5,367 nucleotides of DNA, taken from positions 1-5,367 of the forward strand of contig CAZIFF010000030.1 of assembly GCA_964538345.1 (NCBI GenBank). Direction: 5' to 3'. Numbering within the stretch: position 1 is the first letter of the stretch; every line of letters begins with the position of its first letter. This stretch comes from JAGOTN01 sp964538345 (GTDB lineage Bacteria > Patescibacteriota > Minisyncoccia > Phycocordibacterales > JAACPR01). The translations under genes and the position numbers were made by a program. Below the pieces are notes generated by a model. The model saw nothing but the letters and a program-made list of their open reading frames with translations. It was not told the origin of the DNA and did no database searches. Of this stretch, positions 1 to 5,367 are shown piece after piece.

Positions 1-1
1 C

Positions 2-19
2 TCATGAATACATTCATGA
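2..19. promoter_or_regulatory. 18-bp palindrome, candidate operator (left copy)
   Basis: Two perfect 8-bp arms, TCATGAAT and ATTCATGA, flank a 2-bp centre (AC). The symmetry ends exactly at 2 and 19. The site is AT-rich with no U-tract after it, so it fits a binding site for a homodimeric regulator better than a terminator. A second copy, 17 of 18 identical in inverted orientation, lies at 5176-5193 just before a DNA-binding protein gene. Which gene the left copy would control is unknown, because the sequence to its left is missing. An ATG on the minus strand inside the site (17 to 15) leaves open a leftward gene starting here. Confidence 0.5.
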
Positions 20-98
20 TATTGGATAATCCTCCGCTTGCTCCACTGTTTTCTTCGGGCGGGGAAAAATGAAAAAAAATGAACATCTTGACTTTGTA

Positions 99-128
99 TT
101 TACACTTTACACCAAAATTTGCTATAAT
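99..128 (+). promoter_or_regulatory. Sigma70-type promoter for the leader and probably the downstream operon
   Basis: The -10 box is a consensus TATAAT at 123-128, preceded by TGC (120-122), which gives an extended -10. A -35 match TTTACA lies at 99-104, with an 18-nt spacer. A TTGACT at 88-93 is closer to the -35 consensus but its 29-nt spacing is too long. The transcription start is expected near 134-136, about on the ATG at 135. This is the only strong rightward promoter seen before the two genes at 314 and 655. Confidence 0.75.
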
Positions 129-134
129 ACAAAC

Positions 135-251
135 ATGGTTGGAGGCATTATTATCAAAAAAATTATGAACAAAATTTCGGCACGAATCGAGAGAGAGAGA
201 GAGAGTAAAACACGCTCTCCGAGTTTTTGTTTATTTAACATTTCCACTTAA
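135..251 (+). CDS. Doubtful leader ORF, 38 codons from ATG 135 or 28 codons from ATG 165
   Basis: The frame opens at ATG 135, almost on the predicted transcription start, so translation would be leaderless; a second ATG at 165 has the same AAATTATG context as the two real genes downstream. It ends at TAA 249-251, 6 nt before the terminator stem. The peptide from 165 begins MNKISARIERERESKTRS, and its charged RERE segment is simply a translation of the GA repeat. A GGAGG at 141-145 is 19 nt from ATG 165, too far to act as its ribosome binding site. I recognise no family. It may be a leader peptide, or the transcript may be non-coding. Confidence 0.2.
   Translation: MVGGIIIKKIMNKISARIERERESKTRSPSFCLFNIST
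187..228 (+). other. Bulged, register-flexible hairpin with a short T-tract
   Basis: Bases 187-193 can pair with 215-222 if C219 bulges out. Alternatively, GAGAG anywhere within the GA repeat, for instance 201-205, can pair with CTCTC at 215-219 through a 9-nt loop. Five Ts follow at 224-228. The stem is short and imperfect, so I read this as an RNA structure that could compete with or delay transcription rather than as an efficient terminator. Its position between the promoter and the clean terminator at 258 is what makes it worth marking. Confidence 0.3.
189..205 (+). repeat. (GA)n dinucleotide repeat, 8.5 units
   Basis: The run is 17 nt of strictly alternating G and A, bounded by ATC on the left and TAAAA on the right. 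It lies in the leader transcript, downstream of the promoter at 99-128. Dinucleotide tracts of this length are prone to slippage, and length changes would alter both the reading frame of the doubtful leader ORF and the hairpin with CTCTC at 215-219. Confidence 0.9.
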
Positions 252-257
252 ATTATG

Positions 258-280
258 ACACCGTTTTTGCGGTGTTTTTT
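258..280 (+). terminator. Intrinsic terminator upstream of the membrane-protein gene
   Basis: A perfect 6-bp stem, ACACCG (258-263) with CGGTGT (270-275), encloses a 6-nt loop (264-269) and runs into six Ts (275-280). This is a standard Rho-independent terminator on the plus strand. It lies after the leader and 33 nt before the start of the first gene, with no convincing new promoter in between. It therefore either ends a separate short transcript or acts as a partial terminator/attenuator for the operon. Confidence 0.8.
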
Positions 281-313
281 GTATTTATTATTAACAATTA
301 ACTTATCAAAATT

Positions 314-649
314 ATGTGGGAACAATTTTATTTTTCAATATTAATCGCGGGGTTCGGTGGAGGAATGGTTAGAGCTTTGGTTGGGTTTTTCAAACAATTT
401 TCTTACAAAACTCCAAAATTTGAAACTCTTTACTTTTTCGTTATGGTTTTTATTTCAGGTATTATTGGTCTTTTGACCGCAGTTGCTACAAAAGAGCTCG
501 GCTTAAACTTTTTCGGACTTGGTGAATTTACCCCCGCTCTGGCTTTTGTGGTCGGTTATGCAGGTGGAGATTTTTTAGAAAGTGTTTACAAAATTATATT
601 GAAGAAAACTTCTATTTTTGAAGTTCCTACAGTATTACAAAAGAAATAA
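314..649 (+). CDS. Small three-helix membrane protein, holin-like in shape, function unknown
   Basis: The 111-residue product has three hydrophobic stretches, about residues 5-26, 39-58 and 72-85. An amphipathic region follows at about 86-96 and the tail is basic, ending in QKK. The first segment contains a Gly-rich GFGGGMVRALVG motif with a buried Arg (R20); the third carries GYAGGDFLESVYK. Size, helix number and the Gly/Asp-containing last helix resemble small phage-holin-type proteins, but I cannot assign a family, and no lysis genes are nearby. The start at ATG 314 has no Shine-Dalgarno sequence but sits in AAATTATG. The stop is 5 nt before the next start, so co-transcription with the secreted protein at 655 is likely. 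A role in the envelope, possibly helping export or placement of that protein, is only inference from position. Confidence 0.85.
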   Translation: MWEQFYFSILIAGFGGGMVRALVGFFKQFSYKTPKFETLYFFVMVFISGIIGLLTAVATKELGLNFFGLGEFTPALAFVVGYAGGDFLESVYKIILKKTSIFEVPTVLQKK

Positions 650-654
650 AAATT

Positions 655-3600
655 ATGTTGATCTATCCAAAAAAAATAAAAAACGTCCTAATCTTATTTT
701 TGCTATTCCAATTATTGATAGTAGGTCTTCCGCTACCAACATTTGCTTATCCTGTCTATCAGGCAAATTCAGATTTGGTTGTCACTGCTCCATATGACAC
801 TGCTGTATCAGGAGCCGGGAATTGGTCGTGTGCCTCCGGTTGTTCAACGCCGAGTTACAGAGAATTTATTACTATTGGGCAAAAATACAGGCTTCGACAG
901 GCTGGCACAATATCGCAAATAAAAATTTATACCGCTTCGGTGACATCTTTGACAGGTTTTTATATTAAAATATGGAGAAAAAATGGATCTACTTATGATT
1001 TAGTAGGGACAAGTAATAATATTGTAAGTAGTTTAGTCGCAGGAAATTATGCGACAATTACCTTATCCTCTCCTATCACGGATGTGCAGGAGGGTGATTA
1101 TTATGGATATCGAATAGAGGCAAGCGATAGTACTAATCATTTTTTTGCTAGAACCTCTATCACAGGCGTGACTTCATATTACATCAATGGGGTGACTCCT
1201 TCCGCGACAAGCTACGCGTGGGAATCGGTTCCACCAAATCTGTCGCTTGTGGGTGCTGTTTTACCTATTGAATTATATATGACTGCACCGCAGGTCGCAT
1301 TTATTGGTGATTCAATTATTGCAGGGCATCCGGCGCATTATAGCTTTTTGGAAACTACGGCAACAACAAATATTAATTCCACAATTGAAAAACAATTCGG
1401 AAATCTTACTGGTTATACTTATCAAAATATGGGTATTGGTTCGCAAACTACAGCTGGTATTTCTTCCCGATTTACTGCTGATATTATTAACTTAAAACCT
1501 AAAGTTGTTGTAATAGAGGGAGGAGTAAATGATATTGCCGGAGCTGTTGCAAAATCTACTTTCATTGCAAACTGGACGAGTATGCTGGACGCAGCACAAG
1601 CCAGCAGTTATGTCACAACAATAATTGTTTTGAAAATTTTGCCTTGGACAAACGGCACAAATGCACAAATGCAAACACGAGATGATTGGAACACTTCGCT
1701 TGCTACCTTAGCGGCCGGATATTCTAAAGCCATTGTCGTTGACGCCAGTTCTTATGTTGGACAATTTCGCGCGGGAGGCGATGCAGATAATCTTTGGGAT
1801 ATTCAAACGGCATATAACCAAGACGGCGTTCATTTTAATCAAGCGGGACATACTCAAATAGCTCAAGCAATAGTTGATCATTTACCGCTCACGATATCTT
1901 CTGTTTCTCCTGCTGACGGAGCAACTTTAATCGCGGTTGACAGTAATTTAGCAATCACATTTGATAGAGCGGCATATTCTCAAGCCGGAGCACAAAATGA
2001 CATTATTATCAAAAAGGCCAGCAATAATTCTGTTGTAGAAACAATTGATGCACAAAGTGCACAGGTGAGCGGGAGTGGTACAAATACAATCACCGTTAAT
2101 CCCTCAGTCGTTCTTGATGTTGCTACTAACTATTATATACAAATTGGCGCAGACGCTTTTGACGACACGACAGGCAACAGTTTTGCCGGAATAAGCGATA
2201 CTACAACTTGGAATTTTACGACAATCGACACGGACAATCCAACTATTTACACCCTAAGTCCGACTGATAATTCTATTGATGTGGCTATAAATTCAAACCT
2301 CGTCATAACTTTTTCTGAGCCAGTGGATGTAAAAACTGGAAACATTGTAATTAAAAAAACTTCTGATAATTCAACTTTTGAAACTATTGCTGTGACATCT
2401 AGTAATGTTACCGGTTCTGGCACGGATACTATCACTATCAATCCAACCGGCGCTTTCAACCAAAGCACTGACTATTACATACAAATAGATGCTACTGCCT
2501 TTGATGACGCAACGGGTAATAGTTTTGCCGGAATAAGCGACGCAACAACTTGGAATTTTACGACCACTATTTTTGCATATCGCAAGCAAATTACAATCAA
2601 CAATGCAAACATTGATGCTACTCTTACAGATTTTCCATTACTAGTGCACCTTTCAACGGATTCAGATATTGGGCTGGTGACTCGAAGCGATGGTCATGAT
2701 ATTTTATTTACCACTTCTGATGGACAACTTTTGCCGTATGAGCGGGAATCTTGGAGCGGAGGCGGGGGTAGTGCGGCAACTGCTGATTTTTGGGTAAAAA
2801 CCACACTCAATGCAGATAATAATGTAGCTACCAATGACACAATTTATATCTATTATGGAAAGGCAGATGCAACTGACGGATCTCATGTTCCTGATGGTAC
2901 AAGTAATGATGTATGGAGTTCAAACTTCGCCGGTGTATGGCATTTAGATGAGGTCGTGACTGACGAAGGAACAAGCGGAGTACATGTCGACTCCGTTTAT
3001 AACGGGAATAATGGCACACAACAAGGTAATGTAAATATTAGTGGATCAATTTCAAACGCTCAACAATTTGATGGCAATGACACCGTTACTATCAATAAAA
3101 CATACACGAGCTCAGACATAAGCGTCTCTTGGTGGAGTAAAAGTGCTGTTTTGTCACCAAGTGCACAAGGAGTATTCGATGTAAACCGAGGTTCGGATCG
3201 TTTGTTTGCATACCAATGGGATTTAAATACAAATGGAGCATATGTTATGTATAAGGATTCGAGCACTGCCACTTTATATAAACGTGGATTGGACGCTGGT
3301 ATTACTCAGACAGATTGGCACTACTATACAGCGGTATGGTCGGAAACAGCGAAAACATTTGTGGTCTATCTTAATGGAGTGGCACAATCGTTGGTAAATA
3401 CTGGAGTGCCAACAGTCCCGAGTACTTCTACTACAAGATTGGGAATAGCGGCACTCAATGGAGCGGTGAGCGTTGATGAATTTCGTATTTCTTCGGTAGC
3501 AGAATCTGCCGCATGGATTAAGTTTGAATATCATAATCAAGCAGATTCAGGGAACAACATAACTTTTTTAGAACAGACGAGAATCAATACTGCACCATCT

Positions 3601-5169
3601 GTCACTTTTGATAGTGATTTCTCAACTTGGAATTCAGGAAACACGACAGTGAATTTTAATTTGATTGATAACCAAAATGATACCTTAAATATTTCTCAAA
3701 CAGAATCATCTGGTATTGAATATTCAACTGACGGCACAACTTGGAGTGATGCGACTAAAGGAACAGGCGGAGATAATTTAACTAATTTAACTAGTTCAGC
3801 TTCTCCTGGCACAGACCATAGTTTTATTTGGGACACCGCAACTGATTTGCTGACTACAGAAGACAGCACAGTATATTTAAGAATACGGCCGAATGACGGA
3901 ACGACAAGTGCGGCAGATTGGGTTACCAGTAACGCTTTTGGAATTGATAATGTTGCGCCGTCTTCTGTTGGGGTGCCAACTTTTGGGACAATCACAACTT
4001 CATCAATTCAGATAACCAAACCAGCGACAGTGACAGAAGCCGGCTCTGGTCTTTATCAGTGGCAGGCAAGAAGAAATTCTGCAACAGAATTAGGATATAT
4101 AGCGACTTCAACAAATACGGTTACTGATTCCGATTTGTCACCAAATACTCAATATGCTTACGATGTAAAATTCAAAGATAACTCAAATAATATTTCAAGC
4201 TATGGTACTCCCGCTTCTAAATACACTTTAGCCGATGCCCCAACTAATCTTTCCGCTTCCTCAAATTCAAACAGTGTCACTCTTTCAGTAGACAGTCTGC
4301 CAAACGCAACAAGTGGCTCATCGGGGTATTATTTTTCTCGTTCGGGTGGCGGAAATTCCGGCTGGATACAAACTAATTCATGGACAGATACCGGATTGTC
4401 TTGTGGTCATTCATACGATTACTCCGTAATATATCGAAACGGTGAAGGAACAGAAACTAGTTCAATTTCCACTACAAAATCAACAAACGGGTGCGGAGGT
4501 GGTGGTATGCCAGCGGGCTGGAGTAATTTACCAATAACACCAATAGGCGGATTCAAAATTTTTGTAAATTCTGGAGCAAGCACAACAACTAACAGAATTG
4601 TAAATCTAAACTTCAACGCTGGTGCAGATGTCAAAAAAATGGCGATTTCTTTGACTGGTGATTTCAATGATGCAAGCCAAGAAAATTATTCCCCGACTAA
4701 GCGAATAGATCTCTGCTCAAAGCTCGGAGGGTTAATAAAAAATCCAATTTGTCCTGATGGAACATACAAAGTTTATGTGAAATTTTACACATACTACGGC
4801 CAATCGTCGGGTATTGCTTCAAGTACAATTGTCCTAAAATCAGGCAGTACTACAACGGAAAATTTGCAACAAAACCAACCAATATTTCTTAAACTATTTA
4901 CAAAACAACTTAAACCAAATCAAACCGATTCAGATATTAAACAGCTGCAAATTTTCCTCAATTCAGATCCGAATACCCAAGTCGCTAAATCCGGAGCTGG
5001 TTCACCCGGAAAAGAAACCAATTTTTTCGGTTTACTCACCAAAAAAGCAGTCATCAAATTTCAAGAGAAATACGCAAAGGAAGTTCTCGCGCCGTGGGGG
5101 CTAAAGAAAGGAACCGGAGTTGTTGGAAAAACAACATTGATAAAAATTAACGAATTGATAGGAAAATAA
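655..5169 (+). CDS. Giant secreted multidomain protein with SGNH hydrolase, adhesion modules and a C-terminal peptidoglycan-binding domain
   Basis: The 1504-residue product begins with a Sec signal peptide: basic n-region KKIK, hydrophobic core 11-25, likely cleavage after A31 (PTFA/YP). The modules I read, with approximate borders, are: N-terminal beta domain with a C59/C63 pair (32-212); SGNH hydrolase (213-410); two Big_5-type Ig-like repeats (413-524, 528-638); DUF2341 (640-758), starting FAYRKQITI; LamG/concanavalin-like jelly roll (761-975), starting VWHLDE; an Ig/FN3-like region (978-1100); two FN3 domains (1101-1193, 1195-1280); a Gly-rich linker; a beta domain (1298-1396); and a peptidoglycan-binding module (1415-1504). 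There is no LPXTG motif and no C-terminal membrane anchor, so attachment is probably by peptidoglycan binding. ATG 655 is chosen because the signal peptide follows directly. Likely roles are adhesion to and modification of envelope polysaccharide, its own or a host's; the substrate is unknown. The frame is intact under the standard code. Confidence 0.92.
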   Translation: MLIYPKKIKNVLILFLLFQLLIVGLPLPTFAYPVYQANSDLVVTAPYDTAVSGAGNWSCASGCSTPSYREFITIGQKYRLRQAGTISQIKIYTASVTSLTGFYIKIWRKNGSTYDLVGTSNNIVSSLVAGNYATITLSSPITDVQEGDYYGYRIEASDSTNHFFARTSITGVTSYYINGVTPSATSYAWESVPPNLSLVGAVLPIELYMTAPQVAFIGDSIIAGHPAHYSFLETTATTNINSTIEKQFGNLTGYTYQNMGIGSQTTAGISSRFTADIINLKPKVVVIEGGVNDIAGAVAKSTFIANWTSMLDAAQASSYVTTIIVLKILPWTNGTNAQMQTRDDWNTSLATLAAGYSKAIVVDASSYVGQFRAGGDADNLWDIQTAYNQDGVHFNQAGHTQIAQAIVDHLPLTISSVSPADGATLIAVDSNLAITFDRAAYSQAGAQNDIIIKKASNNSVVETIDAQSAQVSGSGTNTITVNPSVVLDVATNYYIQIGADAFDDTTGNSFAGISDTTTWNFTTIDTDNPTIYTLSPTDNSIDVAINSNLVITFSEPVDVKTGNIVIKKTSDNSTFETIAVTSSNVTGSGTDTITINPTGAFNQSTDYYIQIDATAFDDATGNSFAGISDATTWNFTTTIFAYRKQITINNANIDATLTDFPLLVHLSTDSDIGLVTRSDGHDILFTTSDGQLLPYERESWSGGGGSAATADFWVKTTLNADNNVATNDTIYIYYGKADATDGSHVPDGTSNDVWSSNFAGVWHLDEVVTDEGTSGVHVDSVYNGNNGTQQGNVNISGSISNAQQFDGNDTVTINKTYTSSDISVSWWSKSAVLSPSAQGVFDVNRGSDRLFAYQWDLNTNGAYVMYKDSSTATLYKRGLDAGITQTDWHYYTAVWSETAKTFVVYLNGVAQSLVNTGVPTVPSTSTTRLGIAALNGAVSVDEFRISSVAESAAWIKFEYHNQADSGNNITFLEQTRINTAPSVTFDSDFSTWNSGNTTVNFNLIDNQNDTLNISQTESSGIEYSTDGTTWSDATKGTGGDNLTNLTSSASPGTDHSFIWDTATDLLTTEDSTVYLRIRPNDGTTSAADWVTSNAFGIDNVAPSSVGVPTFGTITTSSIQITKPATVTEAGSGLYQWQARRNSATELGYIATSTNTVTDSDLSPNTQYAYDVKFKDNSNNISSYGTPASKYTLADAPTNLSASSNSNSVTLSVDSLPNATSGSSGYYFSRSGGGNSGWIQTNSWTDTGLSCGHSYDYSVIYRNGEGTETSSISTTKSTNGCGGGGMPAGWSNLPITPIGGFKIFVNSGASTTTNRIVNLNFNAGADVKKMAISLTGDFNDASQENYSPTKRIDLCSKLGGLIKNPICPDGTYKVYVKFYTYYGQSSGIASSTIVLKSGSTTTENLQQNQPIFLKLFTKQLKPNQTDSDIKQLQIFLNSDPNTQVAKSGAGSPGKETNFFGLLTKKAVIKFQEKYAKEVLAPWGLKKGTGVVGKTTLIKINELIGK
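1291..1884 (+). other. SGNH/GDSL hydrolase catalytic module within the secreted protein
   Basis: All four diagnostic blocks of the SGNH superfamily are visible. Block I is FIGDSIIAG with nucleophile S220. Block II is MGIGSQTT with the probable oxyanion Gly G262. Block III is GGVND with N292. Block V is DGVHFN with D390 and H393, completing the catalytic pair. Known members remove acyl or acetyl groups from sugars or lipids; here the extracellular setting and neighbouring carbohydrate-binding-type folds favour a polysaccharide or glycoprotein acylesterase. That substrate assignment is inference. The catalytic residues are complete, so this is probably an active enzyme and not a decoy fold. Confidence 0.85.
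1894..2568 (+). repeat. Tandem pair of Big_5-type Ig-like repeats
   Basis: Two consecutive repeats of about 110 residues share the same order of motifs: an SP(A/T)D turn, a conserved NLxITF strand, (I/V)IKK, an SGSGT(N/D)TIT(V/I)NP strand, YYIQI, and a GNSFAGISD...TTWNFTT ending. Near their ends the DNA is also very close, with 20 identical bases at 2179-2198 and 2521-2540 and a second identical 20-nt block at 2203-2222 and 2545-2564, both offset by 342 nt. Towards the front the offset is 351 nt (SP codons at 1906 and 2257), so a small indel separates the copies. Such repeats act as spacers and adhesive stalk units in surface proteins. Confidence 0.85.
4897..5166 (+). other. C-terminal peptidoglycan-binding module
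   Basis: Residues 1415-1504 match the PG_binding_1-type three-helix fold: an opening helix with DIKQLQIFLN, the central FFGLLTKKAVIKFQEKYA helix, and a closing VGKTTLIKINEL helix. The inserted segment around AKSGAGSPGKETN and the LAPWGLKKGTG stretch are features I associate with the parcubacterial version of this domain. It should hold the secreted protein non-covalently in cell-wall peptidoglycan. The preceding beta domain (1298-1396, with YKVYVKFYTYYGQSS) commonly accompanies it in such proteins, from memory rather than from a search. Confidence 0.8.
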
Positions 5170-5175
5170 TTTTTA

Positions 5176-5193
5176 TCATGAAAGTATTCATGA
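5176..5193. promoter_or_regulatory. 18-bp palindrome, candidate operator (right copy)
   Basis: The arms TCATGAAA and ATTCATGA flank a GT centre, with one mismatched pair. Its reverse complement matches the left copy (2-19) at 17 of 18 positions. The site ends 9 nt before the start codon of the AbrB-like gene at 5203 and begins 6 nt after the stop of the large gene. A weak -10 candidate TATCAT at 5174-5179 overlaps its edge, but I find no well-spaced -35. Binding here would cover the start region of the gene, which suits autorepression by its own product; that link is inference. Confidence 0.55.
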
Positions 5194-5202
5194 ACAAAAA
5201 CC

Positions 5203-5367
5203 ATGCCGACTCAAAAATCACAAAACCATAACATTCGCAAACTTTCCAAAGTTGCCGGAGGCAACAGTTTTTCTGTGACTTTACCGATTGAATATGTGCG
5301 AAAACTGAAATGGAAAGAAAAACAAAAATTAGTTGTTGAACTCAAAGCCAGACATTTGATTATTAAA
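5203..5367 (+). CDS. AbrB/MazE/SpoVT-type DNA-binding protein, 3' end outside the window
   Basis: The first 55 residues are present. Residues 11-55 read as a swapped-hairpin AbrB-type domain: IRKLSKVAGGNSFSVTLP, then a helix-forming IEYVRKLKW and the closing strands KLVVELKARHLIIK. The N-terminus is basic and hydrophilic, as expected for a cytoplasmic DNA-binding protein. The start at 5203 is fixed by an in-frame TGA at 5191-5193 with no other ATG between them; no Shine-Dalgarno sequence is present (the upstream base context is ACAAAAACC). Members of this fold act as dimeric transition-state regulators or as antitoxins. Whether a toxin gene or a longer C-terminal domain follows cannot be seen. 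The palindrome directly upstream is the obvious candidate binding site. Confidence 0.85.
   Translation, partial: MPTQKSQNHNIRKLSKVAGGNSFSVTLPIEYVRKLKWKEKQKLVVELKARHLIIK

Larger units (their letters stand above)
1..313. other. Intergenic regulatory region without a convincing protein gene
   Basis: No open frame here has the composition or length of a confident gene. The stretch holds, in order, an 18-bp palindrome, a GC-richer segment (about 31-64), a sigma70-like promoter, a leader with a tiny possible ORF and a GA repeat, and an intrinsic terminator. A longer forward frame from ATG 69 to the stop at 249-251 is rejected as a unit because the promoter -10 box lies inside it; only its 3' part would be on the transcript. 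The segment 1-72 is open in forward frame 1 and ends at TGA 70-72, so the end of an upstream gene cannot be excluded, but 23 codons are too few to judge. Confidence 0.7.

Noticed and set aside
1..72. Frame-1 open stretch ending at TGA 70-72 (…PPLAPLFSSGGEK), possible tail of an upstream gene
   Set aside because: Only 23 codons are visible, and the palindrome at 2-19 overlaps it, which argues for intergenic DNA. It cannot be judged without the sequence to the left.
1..86. Minus-strand open frame from ATG at 86 running off the left edge (MFIFFHFSPPEENSGASGG…)
   Set aside because: Its beginning is a translation of A-tracts, no promoter or ribosome binding site supports it, and 28 codons are too few to show coding character.
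88..93. TTGACT as the -35 box of the leader promoter
   Set aside because: It is 29 nt from the TATAAT, far outside the usual 16-19 nt; TTTACA at 99-104 has an acceptable 18-nt spacer.
69..251. A 60-codon forward frame starting at ATG 69
   Set aside because: The promoter -10 box at 123-128 lies inside it, the start of the frame is a run of Lys codons from an A-tract, and the peptide has no recognisable features. Only the part from 135 or 165 could be on the predicted transcript.
255..344. A short frame from ATG 255 preceded by AAATTATG
   Set aside because: It would translate straight through the terminator stem and overlap the start of the 314 gene; the terminator explains the sequence better.
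2247..4667. Several minus-strand open frames of 60-99 codons within the large gene
   Set aside because: They are antisense to a long, well-supported frame with clear domains and lack their own start signals.
5176..5193. The right palindrome read as a terminator for the large gene
   Set aside because: The stem would be AT-rich, its arms are separated by only a few bases, and no T-tract follows. Recurrence at 2-19 fits a protein-binding site better.
1..5367. CRISPR array, tRNA, rRNA or insertion sequence
   Set aside because: No regularly spaced repeats, cloverleaf, rRNA-like segment or transposase was found; the end palindromes are too short to be transposon ends on their own.

Overview
The window looks like AT-rich chromosomal DNA from a Patescibacteria/CPR bacterium, most likely a parcubacterial lineage. 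I infer this from three things. The C-terminal peptidoglycan-binding module and the beta domain before it, in the large surface protein, have the form I associate with parcubacterial exported proteins. The architecture SGNH hydrolase + Big_5 + DUF2341 + LamG-like + FN3 is typical of that group. The genes are tightly packed on one strand and lack Shine-Dalgarno sequences. I could not run a database search, so the taxonomy is an inference.

Layout. Positions 1-313 hold no convincing protein gene but carry clear regulatory DNA: an 18-bp palindrome at 2-19, a good sigma70-type promoter (about 99-128), a short transcribed leader with a doubtful 28-38 codon ORF, a (GA)n tract that can fold with a downstream CTCTC, and a clean intrinsic terminator at 258-280. 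Next come two genes 5 nt apart, presumably one operon: a 111-residue three-helix membrane protein (314-649), holin-like in shape only, and a 1504-residue secreted multidomain protein (655-5169). After a 33-nt gap, a truncated AbrB/MazE/SpoVT-type DNA-binding protein gene starts at 5203 and runs off the right edge. An 18-bp palindrome sits just before its start.

How the parts may work together. The large protein is predicted to be exported, to carry a complete SGNH esterase/acylesterase catalytic set (S220, G262, N292, D390/H393), to present a stalk of beta-sandwich adhesion and carbohydrate-binding modules, and to hold on to peptidoglycan by its C-terminus. The small membrane protein is probably co-expressed with it. 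No second promoter is visible between the terminator and position 314, so expression of the pair may depend on readthrough of that terminator, giving an attenuator-like layout.

The most unusual signal is the pair of near-identical palindromes at the two ends of the window (2-19 and 5176-5193; 17 of 18 bases match when one is reverse-complemented). The right copy sits directly upstream of the AbrB-like gene, which suggests an autoregulatory operator and a small regulon.
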